DNA of 64,000 bases from Sulfitobacter pontiacus (GTDB lineage: Bacteria; Pseudomonadota; Alphaproteobacteria; Rhodobacterales; Rhodobacteraceae), in the NCBI RefSeq assembly GCF_040790665.1, contig NZ_CP160849.1, forward strand, positions 558,001 through 622,000, in the 5' to 3' direction. The notes under the pieces were generated by a model. It was given only the letters and a program-made list of their open reading frames with translations, was not told the DNA's origin and made no database searches. Below are positions 1 to 12,544 of the stretch, one piece after another (position 1 is the stretch's first letter; each line of letters opens with the position of its first letter). The position numbers and the translations under genes were made by a program.

Positions 1-3
1 AAC

Positions 4-600
4 TCACAATTTACCTGCCATCACGAGGTCAAGGTCTTCAAGCCGGTCCTGGCCCCAGAACTTGTGGCTGTCGTCCAGAATATAGAATGGCGCGCCAAAG
101 ACGCCCTTTTCGACCGCCTCTTCCAGATTGCGCGCGTAGGTATCAGCCCCCTGCAGCAAGCCTTTATCGGCCAGCGCGGGGTCAAAGCCCGCTTTTTCAA
201 GACAGTCGCGCACGACCGCATCTTCGGCAATATCGCGTTCCTCGGCCCAGACGGCGGTCATGATCAGCTGGCACAGCTTGCCTACGTCGCCTCCTTCGTT
301 CTGCGCTGCGATGATCGCATAGGATGAAGGCGCACCGTTGGTGGGCCAATGCGCGGGTTTGAGATTGAACGGCATGCCCAGCTTCTTGGCCTGACGCGGC
401 AGTTCAATCGCGCGATACTCTTGCCGCGACGGATGCCGATCTTTCGGAGGCTGCCCGCCCGTGCGCCCGAAAGCGGTAATCAGATCGAAAGGTTTATAGC
501 TGATCGTCGCCCCGTGTTTGGCGGCGATTTCCTCAAGCCGGTTTCCCGCCAGATAGGCATATGGTGAAAGTGTCGCAAAAAAATAGTCGATATGGGGCAT
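4..600 (-). CDS. 2-hydroxychromene-2-carboxylate isomerase / DsbA-fold oxidoreductase
   Basis: The 198-residue protein has the thioredoxin-like DsbA fold of the HCCA isomerase / kappa-class GST family. The N-terminus reads IDYFFATLSPYAYLAG, where members usually have a beta strand followed by S-PYxY, and the C-terminus has the cis-proline stretch GVFGAPFYILD followed by FWGQDRL, both typical of the family. There is no CxxC, so a thiol-disulphide exchange role is unlikely. Known members use glutathione to isomerise aromatic-degradation intermediates, but many bacterial homologues have no proven substrate. The gene runs divergently from prs. Start is the ATG at 600. Family assignment is firm, substrate is not. 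Confidence 0.85.
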   Translation of the reverse strand: MPHIDYFFATLSPYAYLAGNRLEEIAAKHGATISYKPFDLITAFGRTGGQPPKDRHPSRQEYRAIELPRQAKKLGMPFNLKPAHWPTNGAPSSYAIIAAQNEGGDVGKLCQLIMTAVWAEERDIAEDAVVRDCLEKAGFDPALADKGLLQGADTYARNLEEAVEKGVFGAPFYILDDSHKFWGQDRLEDLDLVMAGKL

Positions 601-628
601 TTGGGTCTCCGATCAGGGCTGTGCAGCT

Positions 629-656
629 TTGCCAGACCGTAAGGCCATGCTAAGCG
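629..656 (+). promoter_or_regulatory. Candidate sigma-70-type promoter of prs
   Basis: TTGCCA at 629-634 and TAAGCG at 651-656 are separated by 16 bases and lie 52 bases before the prs start. The -35 is a good match, the -10 a weak one. Read by eye only. Confidence 0.35.
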
Positions 657-708
657 GTGTCAACGTCACGATTCTGTCACATGTTCTGCATCCAGGGACC
701 CTTTGCAC

Positions 709-1728
709 ATGGCTCAAACCACCGAACCCAAACTGATCTCAGGTAACGCGAACATGCCGTTGGCCAAAGCCATCGCACGGCGGATGTCGCTGCATCGGGG
801 GGTCAACGTAGGGCTGGTCGACGCACGGGTCGAACGGTTCAATGACGGCGAAATCTTTGTGGAGGTTTACGAGAACGTCCGCGGCGAGGATATGTTCATC
901 ATCCAGCCAACGTCGAACCCTGCCAATGACAACCTGATGGAACTGCTGGTCATGGCCGACGCGCTGCGCCGGTCCTCTGCGGCGCGTGTCACGGCTGTTC
1001 TGCCCTATTTCGGCTATGCCCGTCAGGACCGCCGCACCAAGGCACGCACGCCGATCACCGCCAAGATGGTCGCGAATATGATGGTCGGCAGCGGCATTGA
1101 GCGTATCCTGACGATGGACCTGCACGCCGCACAGATCCAGGGTTTCTTCGATATCCCTGTCGACAACCTCTATGCCTCCCCCGTTTTTGCGCTGGACATC
1201 CAGAACGAATTCAAGGGCCGCATGGACGAGCTGATGGTCATCTCGCCGGATGTGGGCGGCGTGGCCCGCGCACGCGAACTGGCGAAGCGCATCAACTCCC
1301 CCCTCGCCATCGTGGACAAGCGCCGCGAAAAGCCCGGCGAGATTGCAGAGATGACCGTGATCGGCGATGTGACCGACAAGGTCTGCCTGATCGTGGACGA
1401 CATCTGTGACACCGCCGGCACCCTGTGCAAAGCGGCCGAAGTGCTGATGGAAAACGGCGCGAAGGAAGTCCACTCCTACATCAGCCACGGCGTTATGTCC
1501 GGCCCTGCGGTCGAACGCGTCAGCAATTCGGTGATGAAATCGCTGGTCATCACGGACAGCATCGCGCCCACGCCCGCCGTCAAGCAAGCTACAAACATCC
1601 GGATCGTGCCCACGGCGCCGATCTTTGCGCAGGCGATCCTGAACATCTGGAACGGCACTTCGGTCTCGTCCCTGTTCGACGCCGACACGCTAGAGCCGAT
1701 CTACGACGGCATGTACAAACCCGGCTAA
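709..1728 (+). CDS. prs: Ribose-phosphate pyrophosphokinase
   Basis: This enzyme makes PRPP from ribose 5-phosphate and ATP, feeding purine, pyrimidine, histidine and NAD synthesis. The 339-residue product shows the class I signatures: [10 protein letters not shown] near the N-terminus, the flexible loop [11 protein letters not shown], the [13 protein letters not shown] helix, and the PRPP-binding loop [12 protein letters not shown] take the ATG at 709 as start; an in-frame TTG lies two codons upstream. It is monocistronic here, divergent from the isomerase gene, with the lectin-domain gene convergent behind it. It is slightly longer than the roughly 315 residues usual in Gram-negatives, mostly by an N-terminal extension. 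Confidence 0.97.
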   Translation: MAQTTEPKLISGNANMPLAKAIARRMSLHRGVNVGLVDARVERFNDGEIFVEVYENVRGEDMFIIQPTSNPANDNLMELLVMADALRRSSAARVTAVLPYFGYARQDRRTKARTPITAKMVANMMVGSGIERILTMDLHAAQIQGFFDIPVDNLYASPVFALDIQNEFKGRMDELMVISPDVGGVARARELAKRINSPLAIVDKRREKPGEIAEMTVIGDVTDKVCLIVDDICDTAGTLCKAAEVLMENGAKEVHSYISHGVMSGPAVERVSNSVMKSLVITDSIAPTPAVKQATNIRIVPTAPIFAQAILNIWNGTSVSSLFDADTLEPIYDGMYKPG

Positions 1729-1759
1729 GCGCCCCTGAAACAACGGCTGGGGGCGCTGC

Positions 1760-2107
1760 TTAAAGCTCCCAGTCGTCTTGCTGCGGCAACGGCCCGATGG
1801 CCATCCAAGACGCCCTGACGCGCGCGATACGCGTATCGCCCCAGGTGCGGAACACCAGTTCAAAACCTTCCTTCGTCACATTCTCTGATCGCAGATCCGC
1901 GCGCATGACCGTGGCGTTATCCACGTCCCACAGCGCAAGCGAGGCGTGTACCGTGGGGATATCGCGGTACGGCGTGGAGAAGGTGATATGGTTGCGCCGC
2001 TCGCGCTGGCCCTTCCCCGTCCACATCTCGCCACCATCCTGAAAATCGGAGAACAACACCGTTTCTCCGCTATCGATACCAACGCTGCTTGCGTTCATTC
2101 TTTTCAT
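1760..2107 (-). CDS. H-type lectin domain protein
   Basis: The product is about 115 residues and almost entirely one H-type lectin domain. HITFSTPYRDIPTVHASL is followed by WDVDNATVMRADLRSENVT and GFELVFRTWGDTRIARVRASW, the pattern of this beta-sandwich family. Family members, first known from snail agglutinin, bind N-acetylgalactosamine-type sugars as oligomers. No signal peptide is visible, so export is unproven. The ATG at 2107 is preferred; a TTG six codons upstream and an ATG three codons downstream are alternatives. It sits directly downstream of the atp operon terminator on the same strand, so it is probably transcribed separately. Confidence 0.75.
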   Translation of the reverse strand: MKRMNASSVGIDSGETVLFSDFQDGGEMWTGKGQRERRNHITFSTPYRDIPTVHASLALWDVDNATVMRADLRSENVTKEGFELVFRTWGDTRIARVRASWMAIGPLPQQDDWEL

Positions 2108-2175
2108 CGTGATGGCCTGCCCCAACCTGTCCTACCCCTACAACCTGACAACCATAAGTTAAGGTTAACAAATAG

Positions 2176-2203
2176 AAAAGGCCCCGCGGATGCAGGGCCT
2201 TTT
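2176..2203 (-). terminator. Intrinsic terminator of the atp operon
   Basis: A 9-bp perfect stem (AAAAGGCCC at 2176-2184, GGGCCTTTT at 2195-2203) with a 10-base loop lies 22 bases after the atpC stop. On the minus strand it ends in a T run. The symmetry would let it work on both strands. Confidence 0.9.
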
Positions 2204-2225
2204 CATCAAAACGGGCAAGGAAACG

Positions 2226-2663
2226 TCAGAGGCTGGGTTGCTTGCTCGACAAGCCGATTTCGTCCCCCATGGCGACCATGTCGGACAGCAGCTTGGCTGC
2301 GTCGTCTACGGGGCCAGGTTCATTCACGAAACCCTCTTTTGCCGTTGTGTACATGGCTTTGGCTTCGGCGATCATTTCGTCCAGATGCTCTTGGGTCATA
2401 TCACCCTTGGACACCGCGCGTTCGGCCAGAACCGATACGCCTTCGGAAGAGATCTCGGCAAAGCCGCCGGTTACCACATACTCAGCAGTGCCTTCCGGGC
2501 CTTCAACACGCAGCACACCGGGGCGCAGCGTGGTGATGGTGGGAGCATGATCAGGCATGGCTGTCATGTCCCCGTCCGCACCCGGAATCTGAACGGCCGT
2601 CACCTGCATCGAGGCCAGCCGCCGCTCGGGCGAAACGAGGTCGAATTGCATTGTGTCTGCCAT
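2226..2663 (-). CDS. atpC: F1-ATPase epsilon subunit
   Basis: The epsilon subunit belongs to the central stalk of F1 and couples rotation to catalysis while damping ATP hydrolysis. The 145-residue product carries the N-terminal beta-sandwich with [12 protein letters not shown], the [16 protein letters not shown] segment and the [18 protein letters not shown] block, all typical. The C-terminal helical part is short, as in other alphaproteobacteria. It is the last gene of the atpHAGDC operon, 12 bases after atpD, and is followed by an intrinsic terminator. Confidence 0.95.
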   Translation of the reverse strand: MADTMQFDLVSPERRLASMQVTAVQIPGADGDMTAMPDHAPTITTLRPGVLRVEGPEGTAEYVVTGGFAEISSEGVSVLAERAVSKGDMTQEHLDEMIAEAKAMYTTAKEGFVNEPGPVDDAAKLLSDMVAMGDEIGLSSKQPSL

Positions 2664-2675
2664 TTTCAGCGCTCC

Positions 2676-4998
<2,323 letters not shown>

Positions 4999-5012
4999 GT
5001 GCCCTCCCTCCC

Positions 5013-6551
5013 TTAAGCGAAGTCAGCGGCGAAAGAATCGATGGCAGCTTTGATCTTGTCTTCCAGCTCACCCTTCACCTTGCGGTCGTTGTTGGTGATG
5101 TCAGCCATCAGGTCGGCGTGCTTGCTGCGCAGATGCGCCAGCAGGCCCGCTTCAAAGCGGCCGACTTCTTTGACGTCGATCTTGTCGAGGTAGCCGTTTG
5201 TACCCGCATAGATCACGCAGACGATTTCCGCGTTGGTCAGGGGGGAGTACTGAGGCTGCTTCATCAGCTCTGTCAGGCGCGCACCACGGTTCAGCAGCTG
5301 CTGAGTGGACGCGTCAAGGTCGGAACCGAACTGAGCAAAGGCCGCCATTTCGCGGTACTGAGCCAAGGACAGCTTAACCGGACCAGCAACAGAAGACATC
5401 GCTTTGGTCTGAGCCGAGGACCCAACGCGCGAAACCGACAGACCGGTGTTCACAGCAGGACGGATACCTTGGTAGAACAATTCGGTTTCCAGGAAGATCT
5501 GACCGTCGGTGATCGAGATCACGTTGGTTGGAATAAACGCGGAAACGTCACCACCCTGGGTTTCGATGATCGGCAGCGCTGTCAAAGAGCCGTTGCCTGC
5601 GTCATCGCCCAGCTTCGCCGAACGCTCGAGCAGACGGGAGTGGAGATAGAAAACGTCACCTGGGTAAGCTTCACGCCCGGGCGGACGACGCAGCAGCAGG
5701 GACATCTGGCGGTAGGACACGGCTTGCTTGGAAAGGTCATCATAGATGATCAGCGCGTGACGGCCGTTGTCGCGGAAGAATTCCGCCATAGCTGTTGCGG
5801 AGTATGGTGCGAGGTACTGCATAGGCGCAGGCTCGGACGCGGTGGCGGCAACAACGATGGAATAATCAATCGCGCCTGTTTCTTCGAGCTTTTTAACCAG
5901 CTGGGCAACAGTCGAACGTTTTTGGCCGATCGCAACGTACACGCAGTACATTTTCTTGCTCTCGTCGTCGCCTGCGGCGTCGTTGATCTGCTGTTGGTTC
6001 AGGATCGCGTCCAGAGCAACGGCAGTTTTACCGGTCTGACGGTCACCAATGATCAGCTCACGCTGGCCACGGCCAACGGGGATCATCGCGTCAACGGATT
6101 TCAGGCCAGTCGCCATTGGCTCGTGTACCGATTTCCGTGGGATAATGCCGGGGGCTTTAACGTCCGCGAGGCCACGCTCGGTGGATTCGATGGGGCCTTT
6201 GCCGTCGATGGGGTTACCCAGACCGTCAACAACACGACCCAGCAGACCGTTGCCGATTGGCACGTCCACGATGGAGTTGGTGCGCTTGACGGTGTCGCCT
6301 TCTTTGATGTCGCGGTCGGAACCGAAGATAACAACACCAACGTTGTCTGTCTCGAGGTTCAGGGCCATGCCCATGATGCCGCCGGGGAATTCGACCATCT
6401 CGCCAGCCTGGACGTTGTCCAGACCATACACGCGAGCGATACCATCACCAACGGACAGAACGCGGCCAACTTCGGCAACTTCTGCTTCTTGACCAAAGTT
6501 CTTGATCTGGTCCTTCAGGATCGCAGAAATCTCTGCAGCTTGGATACCCAT
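5013..6551 (-). CDS. atpA: F1-ATPase alpha subunit
   Basis: The 512-residue regulatory nucleotide-binding subunit of F1. The start [19 protein letters not shown], the P-loop [15 protein letters not shown], the region [24 protein letters not shown] and the alpha signature [17 protein letters not shown] are all present. It forms the hexamer with beta and contacts the delta subunit through its N-terminus. The ATG follows the atpH stop with no gap, and its ribosome site AGAGG lies inside atpH, so translation of the two is probably coupled. Confidence 0.98.
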   Translation of the reverse strand: MGIQAAEISAILKDQIKNFGQEAEVAEVGRVLSVGDGIARVYGLDNVQAGEMVEFPGGIMGMALNLETDNVGVVIFGSDRDIKEGDTVKRTNSIVDVPIGNGLLGRVVDGLGNPIDGKGPIESTERGLADVKAPGIIPRKSVHEPMATGLKSVDAMIPVGRGQRELIIGDRQTGKTAVALDAILNQQQINDAAGDDESKKMYCVYVAIGQKRSTVAQLVKKLEETGAIDYSIVVAATASEPAPMQYLAPYSATAMAEFFRDNGRHALIIYDDLSKQAVSYRQMSLLLRRPPGREAYPGDVFYLHSRLLERSAKLGDDAGNGSLTALPIIETQGGDVSAFIPTNVISITDGQIFLETELFYQGIRPAVNTGLSVSRVGSSAQTKAMSSVAGPVKLSLAQYREMAAFAQFGSDLDASTQQLLNRGARLTELMKQPQYSPLTNAEIVCVIYAGTNGYLDKIDVKEVGRFEAGLLAHLRSKHADLMADITNNDRKVKGELEDKIKAAIDSFAADFA

Positions 6552-7118
6552 TTATCCGACCTCTTTCATTACATTCTGGAGGGAATTGAGCTTTGCGCGG
6601 ATCGACGTGTCGATCATCTTAGAGCCCACTTTTACGATAAGACCGCCAATGAGGGAGTCATCAACGGTCGCATTCAACGTTACTTTTTTGCCTGTGGTCG
6701 CGGCGAGCGACTTGGACAGTTTTTCGGACTGCGCTTTGGTCAGCGCCTTGGCCGAAATCACATCAGCAGTCACTTCGCCTTTTTCAACGGCGATGATGTC
6801 ACGCAGGTTCTGGACCAGCTGCGGCAGGACAAACAGACGGCGCTTGTTGGCCATCAGTTCCAGCGTGCTGGCGAGCGTCTGGGACAGGTCCATCTTTTTG
6901 GCGATGGCACTGATCGACGCGGCTTGCTGTTCGCGCGTGTAGATCGGCGAATTGATCAGATCGCGGAAATCTTCGCTTTCGGCCAATGCGGCTTGCAGCG
7001 CATCAAGATCTTTCTCGATCTGGGGAAGGGCTTTGGCCTCTTGGGCCAGCTCGTACACGGCGGTCGCATAGCGTTGTGCGATACCTGTAGAGATTGATGC
7101 TGTTTCGGACACGTCCAT
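6552..7118 (-). CDS. atpH: F1-ATPase delta subunit
   Basis: The delta subunit (OSCP type) joins the top of F1 to the peripheral stalk. The 188-residue product starts with a helical domain containing GIAQRYATAVYELAQEAKAL and ends with DSLIGGLIVKVGSKMIDTSIRAKL, the conserved OSCP C-terminal motif. It is the first gene of the operon, with GAGAGG just before its ATG. The 272-base space upstream (7119-7390) holds the operon promoter; a TATACT hexamer in it could be a -10, but I see no good partner -35. The F0 genes are not here, as usual for alphaproteobacteria. Confidence 0.96.
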   Translation of the reverse strand: MDVSETASISTGIAQRYATAVYELAQEAKALPQIEKDLDALQAALAESEDFRDLINSPIYTREQQAASISAIAKKMDLSQTLASTLELMANKRRLFVLPQLVQNLRDIIAVEKGEVTADVISAKALTKAQSEKLSKSLAATTGKKVTLNATVDDSLIGGLIVKVGSKMIDTSIRAKLNSLQNVMKEVG

Positions 7119-7390
7119 CCTCTCATACGTCAGGGCCGGATAAGCGAATACATCGCGTCACCGGGGTGTTGGCGCGACTTGAAATTACCCAAGACGTCTA
7201 AATCAGGGCGGATGTAGCAGACGGACCCGCATCCCGCAACACAGTATAGTGAGGTTGCCACAGGAAAGCGCCCCTTATTCTTAGCGCAATGCACCCCTGC
7301 GACGCTTTGACCTGATCAACCTGCCTAAAAATCAATAGACATCCGGCAATTTCGGGTGTGGCAGCGATTCTTGCCGCCGTGGCGCGGGGG

Positions 7391-8161
7391 TCACATAGGC
7401 TGCGGCAGGACCGCCTGAACGGCCGAAGGCGTCACCGCGCCGACCCCTTCCAGAACGCGGATCGACCGGCGCGCTGGCGTGCGTGCAACCTTGCCCTTGG
7501 GCGGGTACACCAGCTTGGTCACCTCGACCATAAACGCCCCGCCCGCCATGATCGTCGGCATGTGCCGCCCGACCTTTTCAAACAGCGGCCCCGCGCGCCG
7601 GAACGTCCGTCTGGTCGAGGGCATCAGATACAGCGCACCCAACTGGCGCTCTGGCAGGAACTGGTGTTTGCGCAGTTGCGTTTCGAGCTGCCCCAGCGAA
7701 TAGGGCCGCCCATATCCGAAGGGCGTGATATCGCTACGCGCCCAGAACCCTGCACGGTTGGGCACGATGAACAGCGCCCTGCCCCCCGGCCCCAACACGC
7801 GCCAGCATTCCTCCAGCAGGTCGCCCTGCCGGTCAGACGTTTCAAGCCCGTGCATCAGAACCAGCCGGTCGACATGTCCGGTTTCGATCGGCCAAAGCGT
7901 TTCTTCGGTCAGCACAGAGGTATTGGGCATGCCCGCAGGCCAAGGCATGACCCCCTGCGGCCCCGGCATCAGCGTCATCACCCGCCGCGCATCCGCCAGA
8001 TAGGGGCGCAGCAAGGGGGCAGCGAAACCAAAGCCCACAACGGTCTGCCCCTTGGCCTCGGGCCAAAGCTCAAGCATGCGGGTACGCAAGGAATGCTGCG
8101 CCGCGCGGCCAAGGGCACTGCGATAGTAAAAGTTGCGCAGGTCTTGGACATCAAGGTGCAT
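7391..8161 (-). CDS. Class I SAM-dependent methyltransferase, substrate unknown
   Basis: The 256-residue protein has a Rossmann methyltransferase core. The glycine-rich motif I is degenerate ([16 protein letters not shown]), an acidic-hydrophobic strand follows ([12 protein letters not shown]), and the post-strand motif [25 protein letters not shown] is the classic LxPGG-type signature of methyltransferase domain 11. The C-terminal 60 residues are basic and proline-rich. It is divergent from gloB, with 151 bases between the starts. The ATG at 8161 is preferred over a TTG two codons upstream. Substrate cannot be inferred; a link to glyoxalase function from the neighbour is only a guess. Confidence 0.75.
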   Translation of the reverse strand: MHLDVQDLRNFYYRSALGRAAQHSLRTRMLELWPEAKGQTVVGFGFAAPLLRPYLADARRVMTLMPGPQGVMPWPAGMPNTSVLTEETLWPIETGHVDRLVLMHGLETSDRQGDLLEECWRVLGPGGRALFIVPNRAGFWARSDITPFGYGRPYSLGQLETQLRKHQFLPERQLGALYLMPSTRRTFRRAGPLFEKVGRHMPTIMAGGAFMVEVTKLVYPPKGKVARTPARRSIRVLEGVGAVTPSAVQAVLPQPM

Positions 8162-8244
8162 GGACAAAGGGCCTTGTTGGGTGGATCGCCCCGACCCTAG
8201 ACCAAAGCCACGCGCCGCAAAAGAGCGGACTGCGCGAAACCCGT

Positions 8245-8273
8245 TTGCAGCACCGCCCCGCCCGCGCTAGCGT
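8245..8273 (+). promoter_or_regulatory. Weak candidate promoter of gloB
   Basis: TTGCAG at 8245-8250 and TAGCGT at 8268-8273 with a 17-base spacer lie 39 bases before the gloB start. Spacing is ideal, but the -10 is a poor match to TATAAT. Confidence 0.3.
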
Positions 8274-8312
8274 GGTGATCCGCACCCCGAAACCCCGACC
8301 GGAGCCGCTGCT

Positions 8313-9080
8313 ATGTCCTTTGATCTTGTGACCATCCCCTGCCTGTCCGACAACTACGCCTTCCTGCTACGCGATCAGACCAGCGGCAAGGTCGCCTTGA
8401 TCGACGTGCCCGAGGCCGCGCCGATCGCTGCCAAGCTGGACGAGCTGGGCTGGACGCTGACAGAAATCTGGCTGACCCATCACCACCCCGACCACATTCA
8501 GGGCGTGCCCGCGCTGATTGCCGACCACCCTGCCCGCGTGATCGGTGCCAAGGCTGATGCCGAACGCCTGCCCCCGCTGGACGCGGCCTATGACGACGGG
8601 CAATCCTTCAGCTTCGGCGCGCATACGGTCGATGTGATCGACGTGTCGGGCCATACGGTCGGACATATCGCCTTTCACGTCCCCGCGGCCAAATGCGTCT
8701 TTACCGCCGACAGCCTGATGGCGCTTGGTTGCGGTCGCCTGTTCGAAGGCACGCCCGCGCAGATGTGGGACAGCCTGCAAAAGCTGATGCGCCTGCCCGC
8801 CGATACCACCGTATGTTCGGGTCACGAATACACGCAGTCGAACGCAAAATTCGCCCTGACGGTTGATCCGGAAAACACGGCACTTATATCTCGTGCAAGA
8901 GAGATCGATCAGGCCCGTGCTGATGGCGAGCCGACAGTTCCCTCGACGCTTTCAACGGAACTTGAAACCAACCCCTTCCTGCGCCCGTCCGATCCGGGCA
9001 TCCGTGCGCAACTGGGGATGGTCAACGCCACCGACACCGATGTGTTTGCCGAAATTCGCGCGCGCAAAGACCGTTTCTGA
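8313..9080 (+). CDS. gloB: Hydroxyacylglutathione hydrolase (glyoxalase II)
   Basis: This enzyme hydrolyses S-D-lactoylglutathione to lactate and glutathione, the second step of methylglyoxal detoxification. The 255-residue metallo-beta-lactamase-fold protein has the binuclear metal motif THHHPDH, the third ligand region DVSGHTVGHIAFH, the DSLMALGCGRLFEGT loop, and SGHEYTQSNAKFA before the C-terminal substrate-binding helices. The length is exactly that of the GloB family. The C-terminus ends in ARKDRF, a common ending in this family. Confidence 0.95.
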   Translation: MSFDLVTIPCLSDNYAFLLRDQTSGKVALIDVPEAAPIAAKLDELGWTLTEIWLTHHHPDHIQGVPALIADHPARVIGAKADAERLPPLDAAYDDGQSFSFGAHTVDVIDVSGHTVGHIAFHVPAAKCVFTADSLMALGCGRLFEGTPAQMWDSLQKLMRLPADTTVCSGHEYTQSNAKFALTVDPENTALISRAREIDQARADGEPTVPSTLSTELETNPFLRPSDPGIRAQLGMVNATDTDVFAEIRARKDRF

Positions 9081-9255
9081 CCGCCGCAATCATGGTCTAA
9101 AATCGACGTTCACGATAAATGTGACAGCGATATTGCAGAAAAACCTTGAAGCTGCGCCGTGATCAACCAAACTCTAATACTATGAGGCCATGCTCGGTTG
9201 CGGCGCGTCCTGTTTCTGACGCCCCCTCCGACACAGATCGAAAAGGAGCACGCCT

Positions 9256-11577
9256 GTGCCTTCATTCTCGTCTACCCTAGAACAAGCCATTCACGCGGCG
9301 CTGGCCCTTGCCAATGCGCGCAAACATGAATTCGCTACGCTTGAACATCTTCTTTTGGCCCTGATCGACGAACCCGACGCCGTGCAGGTGATGAAAGCTT
9401 GTTCCGTCGATATGACCGAACTGCGCGAAACGCTGGTCGAATTTGTCGATGAAGACCTGAACAATCTGGTCACCGATGTTGACGGCTCCGAAGCGGTGCC
9501 AACGGCAGCGTTCCAGCGGGTGATCCAGCGTGCGGCGATCCATGTGCAATCCTCTGGTCGGACCGAAGTGACCGGCGCGAACGTGCTGGTCGCGATCTTT
9601 GCAGAACGCGAAAGCAACGCCGCCTACTTCCTGCAAGAACAGGATATGACGCGCTATGATGCGGTCAATTACATCGCGCATGGCGTCGCCAAGGATCCGG
9701 CTTTCGGTGAACCACGCCCCGTGTCCGGTGCGCCGGATCACGAGGAAGAAGCCCAAGGCGTCACCGATGGCGACAAGAAAGAATCCGCGCTGGCGAAATA
9801 CACCGTCGATCTGAACGCGAAATCCCGCGAAGGCGACGTTGACCCGCTGATCGGCCGGTCGGACGAGGTGGAACGCTGCATCCAGGTGCTGTGCCGCCGC
9901 CGCAAGAACAACCCGCTGCTGGTAGGTGACCCCGGCGTCGGGAAAACCGCCATCGCCGAAGGGCTGGCGCGCAAGATCGTTGCCGGTGAAACGCCCGAGG
10001 TCTTGGCCGAAACCACGATCTACTCGCTCGACATGGGCGCGTTGCTGGCCGGCACCCGCTACCGCGGTGATTTCGAAGAACGCCTGAAAGCCGTCGTGAC
10101 CGAGCTGGAAGAACATGACAACGCCGTCCTGTTCATCGACGAGATCCACACCGTTATCGGTGCCGGTGCCACATCCGGCGGCGCGATGGATGCCTCCAAC
10201 CTGCTGAAACCCGCGCTTGCGGGCGGCAAGCTGCGCACCATGGGGTCGACCACCTACAAGGAATTCCGCCAGCATTTCGAAAAAGACCGTGCCCTTGCGC
10301 GTCGTTTCCAAAAGATCGATGTGAACGAGCCTTCGGTCGAGGATGCGGTGAAAATCCTGCGGGGCATCAAACCCTATTTCGAGGATCACCACTCGGTCAA
10401 ATATACCTCTGACGCGATCCGGACCTCGGTTGAACTGGCGCACCGCTATATCAACGACCGCAAACTACCTGACTCCGCCATCGATGTGATCGACGAAGCG
10501 GGCGCGGCGCAGCATCTGCTGGCGGCCTCTAAACGGCGCAAGACCATCGGCACCAAAGAAGTCGAGGCCGTGGTGGCGAAGATCGCGCGCATCCCGCCCA
10601 AGAACGTATCCAAGGATGATGTGATTGTGCTCAAGGATCTTGAGGCATCGCTGAAACGCGTCGTCTTCGGTCAGGACAAGGCGATCGAAGCCCTGTCGTC
10701 CGCGATCAAACTGGCCCGTGCCGGCCTGCGCGAGCCGGAAAAACCCATCGGCAACTACCTGTTCGCAGGGCCGACAGGTGTGGGTAAGACCGAGGTGGCG
10801 AAACAGCTGGCCGACACGCTTGGTGTGGAACTGCTGCGTTTCGACATGTCTGAATACATGGAGAAACACGCCGTGTCCCGCCTGATCGGTGCCCCTCCCG
10901 GCTATGTCGGGTTTGATCAGGGCGGCATGTTGACCGATGGCGTTGACCAGCACCCGCACTGCGTTCTGCTGCTCGACGAGATGGAGAAAGCCCACCCGGA
11001 CGTCTACAACATCCTGTTGCAGGTGATGGATCACGGCAAGCTGACGGACCATAACGGCCGGACAGTGGATTTCCGCAATGTCGTGCTGATCATGACGTCG
11101 AACGCAGGCGCGTCCGAGCAGGCGAAGGAAGCGATCGGCTTTGGCCGTGACCGTCGCACCGGCGAGGATACCGCCGCGATCGAACGGACCTTCACGCCCG
11201 AATTCCGCAACCGTCTGGACGCGGTGATCAGCTTTGCGCCGCTGCCGAAAGACGTGATCTTGCGGGTGGTCGAGAAGTTCGTGCTGCAGCTTGAAGCTCA
11301 GCTGATGGACCGCAACGTGACGATTGAACTGTCCACCAAAGCCGCCGAATGGCTGGGCGACAAAGGCTATGATGCACGAATGGGTGCGCGCCCCCTTGGA
11401 CGCGTCATCCAAGAGCACATCAAAAAGCCCCTCGCCGAAGAGCTGCTGTTCGGCAAGCTGGCGAAAGGTGGTGTGGTCAAGGTCAACGTCAAGAAGGGCG
11501 AGCTGGACCTGACGATCCTCGGGTCGGAAAACCCCAAGCTGACAGGCAACAAGCCACCGTTGCTGACAGCTGAATGA
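9256..11577 (+). CDS. clpA: ATP-dependent Clp protease ATP-binding subunit ClpA
   Basis: ClpA is the AAA+ unfoldase that feeds proteins, including N-end-rule substrates delivered by ClpS, to ClpP. The 773-residue product has the double Clp N-domain (about 1-145), a first AAA module with Walker A GDPGVGKT near residue 225 and Walker [15 protein letters not shown], and a second AAA module with GPTGVGKT near 505 and [13 protein letters not shown]. An IGF tripeptide in [10 protein letters not shown] is the ClpP-docking loop. Translation starts at a GTG at 9256 preceded by AAGGAG. No clpS lies upstream in the 175-base gap. Its stop overlaps the next gene by four bases. Confidence 0.97.
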   Translation: MPSFSSTLEQAIHAALALANARKHEFATLEHLLLALIDEPDAVQVMKACSVDMTELRETLVEFVDEDLNNLVTDVDGSEAVPTAAFQRVIQRAAIHVQSSGRTEVTGANVLVAIFAERESNAAYFLQEQDMTRYDAVNYIAHGVAKDPAFGEPRPVSGAPDHEEEAQGVTDGDKKESALAKYTVDLNAKSREGDVDPLIGRSDEVERCIQVLCRRRKNNPLLVGDPGVGKTAIAEGLARKIVAGETPEVLAETTIYSLDMGALLAGTRYRGDFEERLKAVVTELEEHDNAVLFIDEIHTVIGAGATSGGAMDASNLLKPALAGGKLRTMGSTTYKEFRQHFEKDRALARRFQKIDVNEPSVEDAVKILRGIKPYFEDHHSVKYTSDAIRTSVELAHRYINDRKLPDSAIDVIDEAGAAQHLLAASKRRKTIGTKEVEAVVAKIARIPPKNVSKDDVIVLKDLEASLKRVVFGQDKAIEALSSAIKLARAGLREPEKPIGNYLFAGPTGVGKTEVAKQLADTLGVELLRFDMSEYMEKHAVSRLIGAPPGYVGFDQGGMLTDGVDQHPHCVLLLDEMEKAHPDVYNILLQVMDHGKLTDHNGRTVDFRNVVLIMTSNAGASEQAKEAIGFGRDRRTGEDTAAIERTFTPEFRNRLDAVISFAPLPKDVILRVVEKFVLQLEAQLMDRNVTIELSTKAAEWLGDKGYDARMGARPLGRVIQEHIKKPLAEELLFGKLAKGGVVKVNVKKGELDLTILGSENPKLTGNKPPLLTAE

Positions 11578-12542
11578 TACCACGCAGCGCCGTATTTGCG
11601 CTTGCCCTGCCCTTTGCCAGCCCCGTGCTGGCAGAGGGTTTTCTTATCTCCCGGCCCCTTGACTGCGACCTTGGCACAGACTGCTTCATCCAGCAGTATG
11701 TCGATAGCGATCCGTCGTCTGATGCGATGGATTTCACCTGTGCCGCGTTAAGCTATGACGGGCACAAAGGCACGGATTTCGCACTGTCCAGCCGGGCCCG
11801 TATCGCCGACAACATCCCCGTCCTTGCCAGCGCTGCAGGCCGTGTCACCGGTATGCGCGACGGTATGGCTGACAGCGGCTATACCAGAGAAAACGCCGCC
11901 GGTATTGATGGTAAGGAATGTGGCAACGGCGTCGTGCTTGACCACGGGAACGGTTGGGAAACCCAGTACTGCCACCTCAAACAAGGCTCGGTCAGCGTTA
12001 CCAGGGGGCAAGAGGTCGCTTTGGGCGATACCATCGGCTTTGTCGGGCAGTCGGGAAAGGCCGCCTTCCCCCATGTGCATCTGTCGGTGCGCAACGATGG
12101 GGCCGTCGTTGATCCCTTCGATCCCGATGGGACCACCAGCTGCGACGCCCCCGGTGATAGCAATCTATGGGCTGAACGACCCGACTACCGCGCCGGTGGG
12201 CTGATCAGCATTGGTTTTGCCGATGCGGTCCCCGCCTATGACGCCATCAAACAAGGCGAGGCAGCGGCGGCGTCCCTGCCCGTGGATGCGGATGCGCTGG
12301 TTGTCTGGGGCTATATGTTTGGCACGCGGGCGGATGACATCGTGAACCTGTCCATCACCGGCCCTGACGGCATGGTGATCGCGGATGATGTGACGCTGAC
12401 CAAAACCCAGGCCCAAGCCTTTCGCGCCATCGGCAAACGTGGCCGCGTGGACTGGCCCGCGGGCACCTATACCGGCACGGTGACGATGATCCGCGGCCTG
12501 CAGATCATCAGCCAACGCAGCACGGAAATCGAGGTTAAGTAG
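11574..12542 (+). CDS. Secreted M23-family peptidase
   Basis: The 322-residue product starts with a signal peptide (cleavage probably after SPVLA, about residue 20). It then has a LytM/M23 metallopeptidase domain with zinc ligands H64 and D68 in YDGHKGTDF and the HxH motif H167/H169 in FPHVHLS, plus H134 in QYCHL. M23 enzymes cut peptidoglycan cross-bridges, although some act as scaffolds; here the active-site residues are intact. Two cysteine-rich stretches in the exported domain suggest disulphides. The C-terminal 100 residues look like an extra beta domain. Start ATG overlaps the clpA stop (ATGA), indicating translational coupling. Confidence 0.85.
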   Translation: MIPRSAVFALALPFASPVLAEGFLISRPLDCDLGTDCFIQQYVDSDPSSDAMDFTCAALSYDGHKGTDFALSSRARIADNIPVLASAAGRVTGMRDGMADSGYTRENAAGIDGKECGNGVVLDHGNGWETQYCHLKQGSVSVTRGQEVALGDTIGFVGQSGKAAFPHVHLSVRNDGAVVDPFDPDGTTSCDAPGDSNLWAERPDYRAGGLISIGFADAVPAYDAIKQGEAAAASLPVDADALVVWGYMFGTRADDIVNLSITGPDGMVIADDVTLTKTQAQAFRAIGKRGRVDWPAGTYTGTVTMIRGLQIISQRSTEIEVK

Positions 12543-12544
12543 CG

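Noticed and set aside
2150..2175. TTAAGGTTAAC upstream of the lectin gene as a CtrA site.
   Set aside because: The two TTAA elements are two bases apart instead of seven.
9100..9255. CTTGAA upstream of clpA as a heat-shock sigma-32 promoter.
   Set aside because: The matching -10 element (CCCATnT or the alphaproteobacterial variant) is not found at suitable distance.
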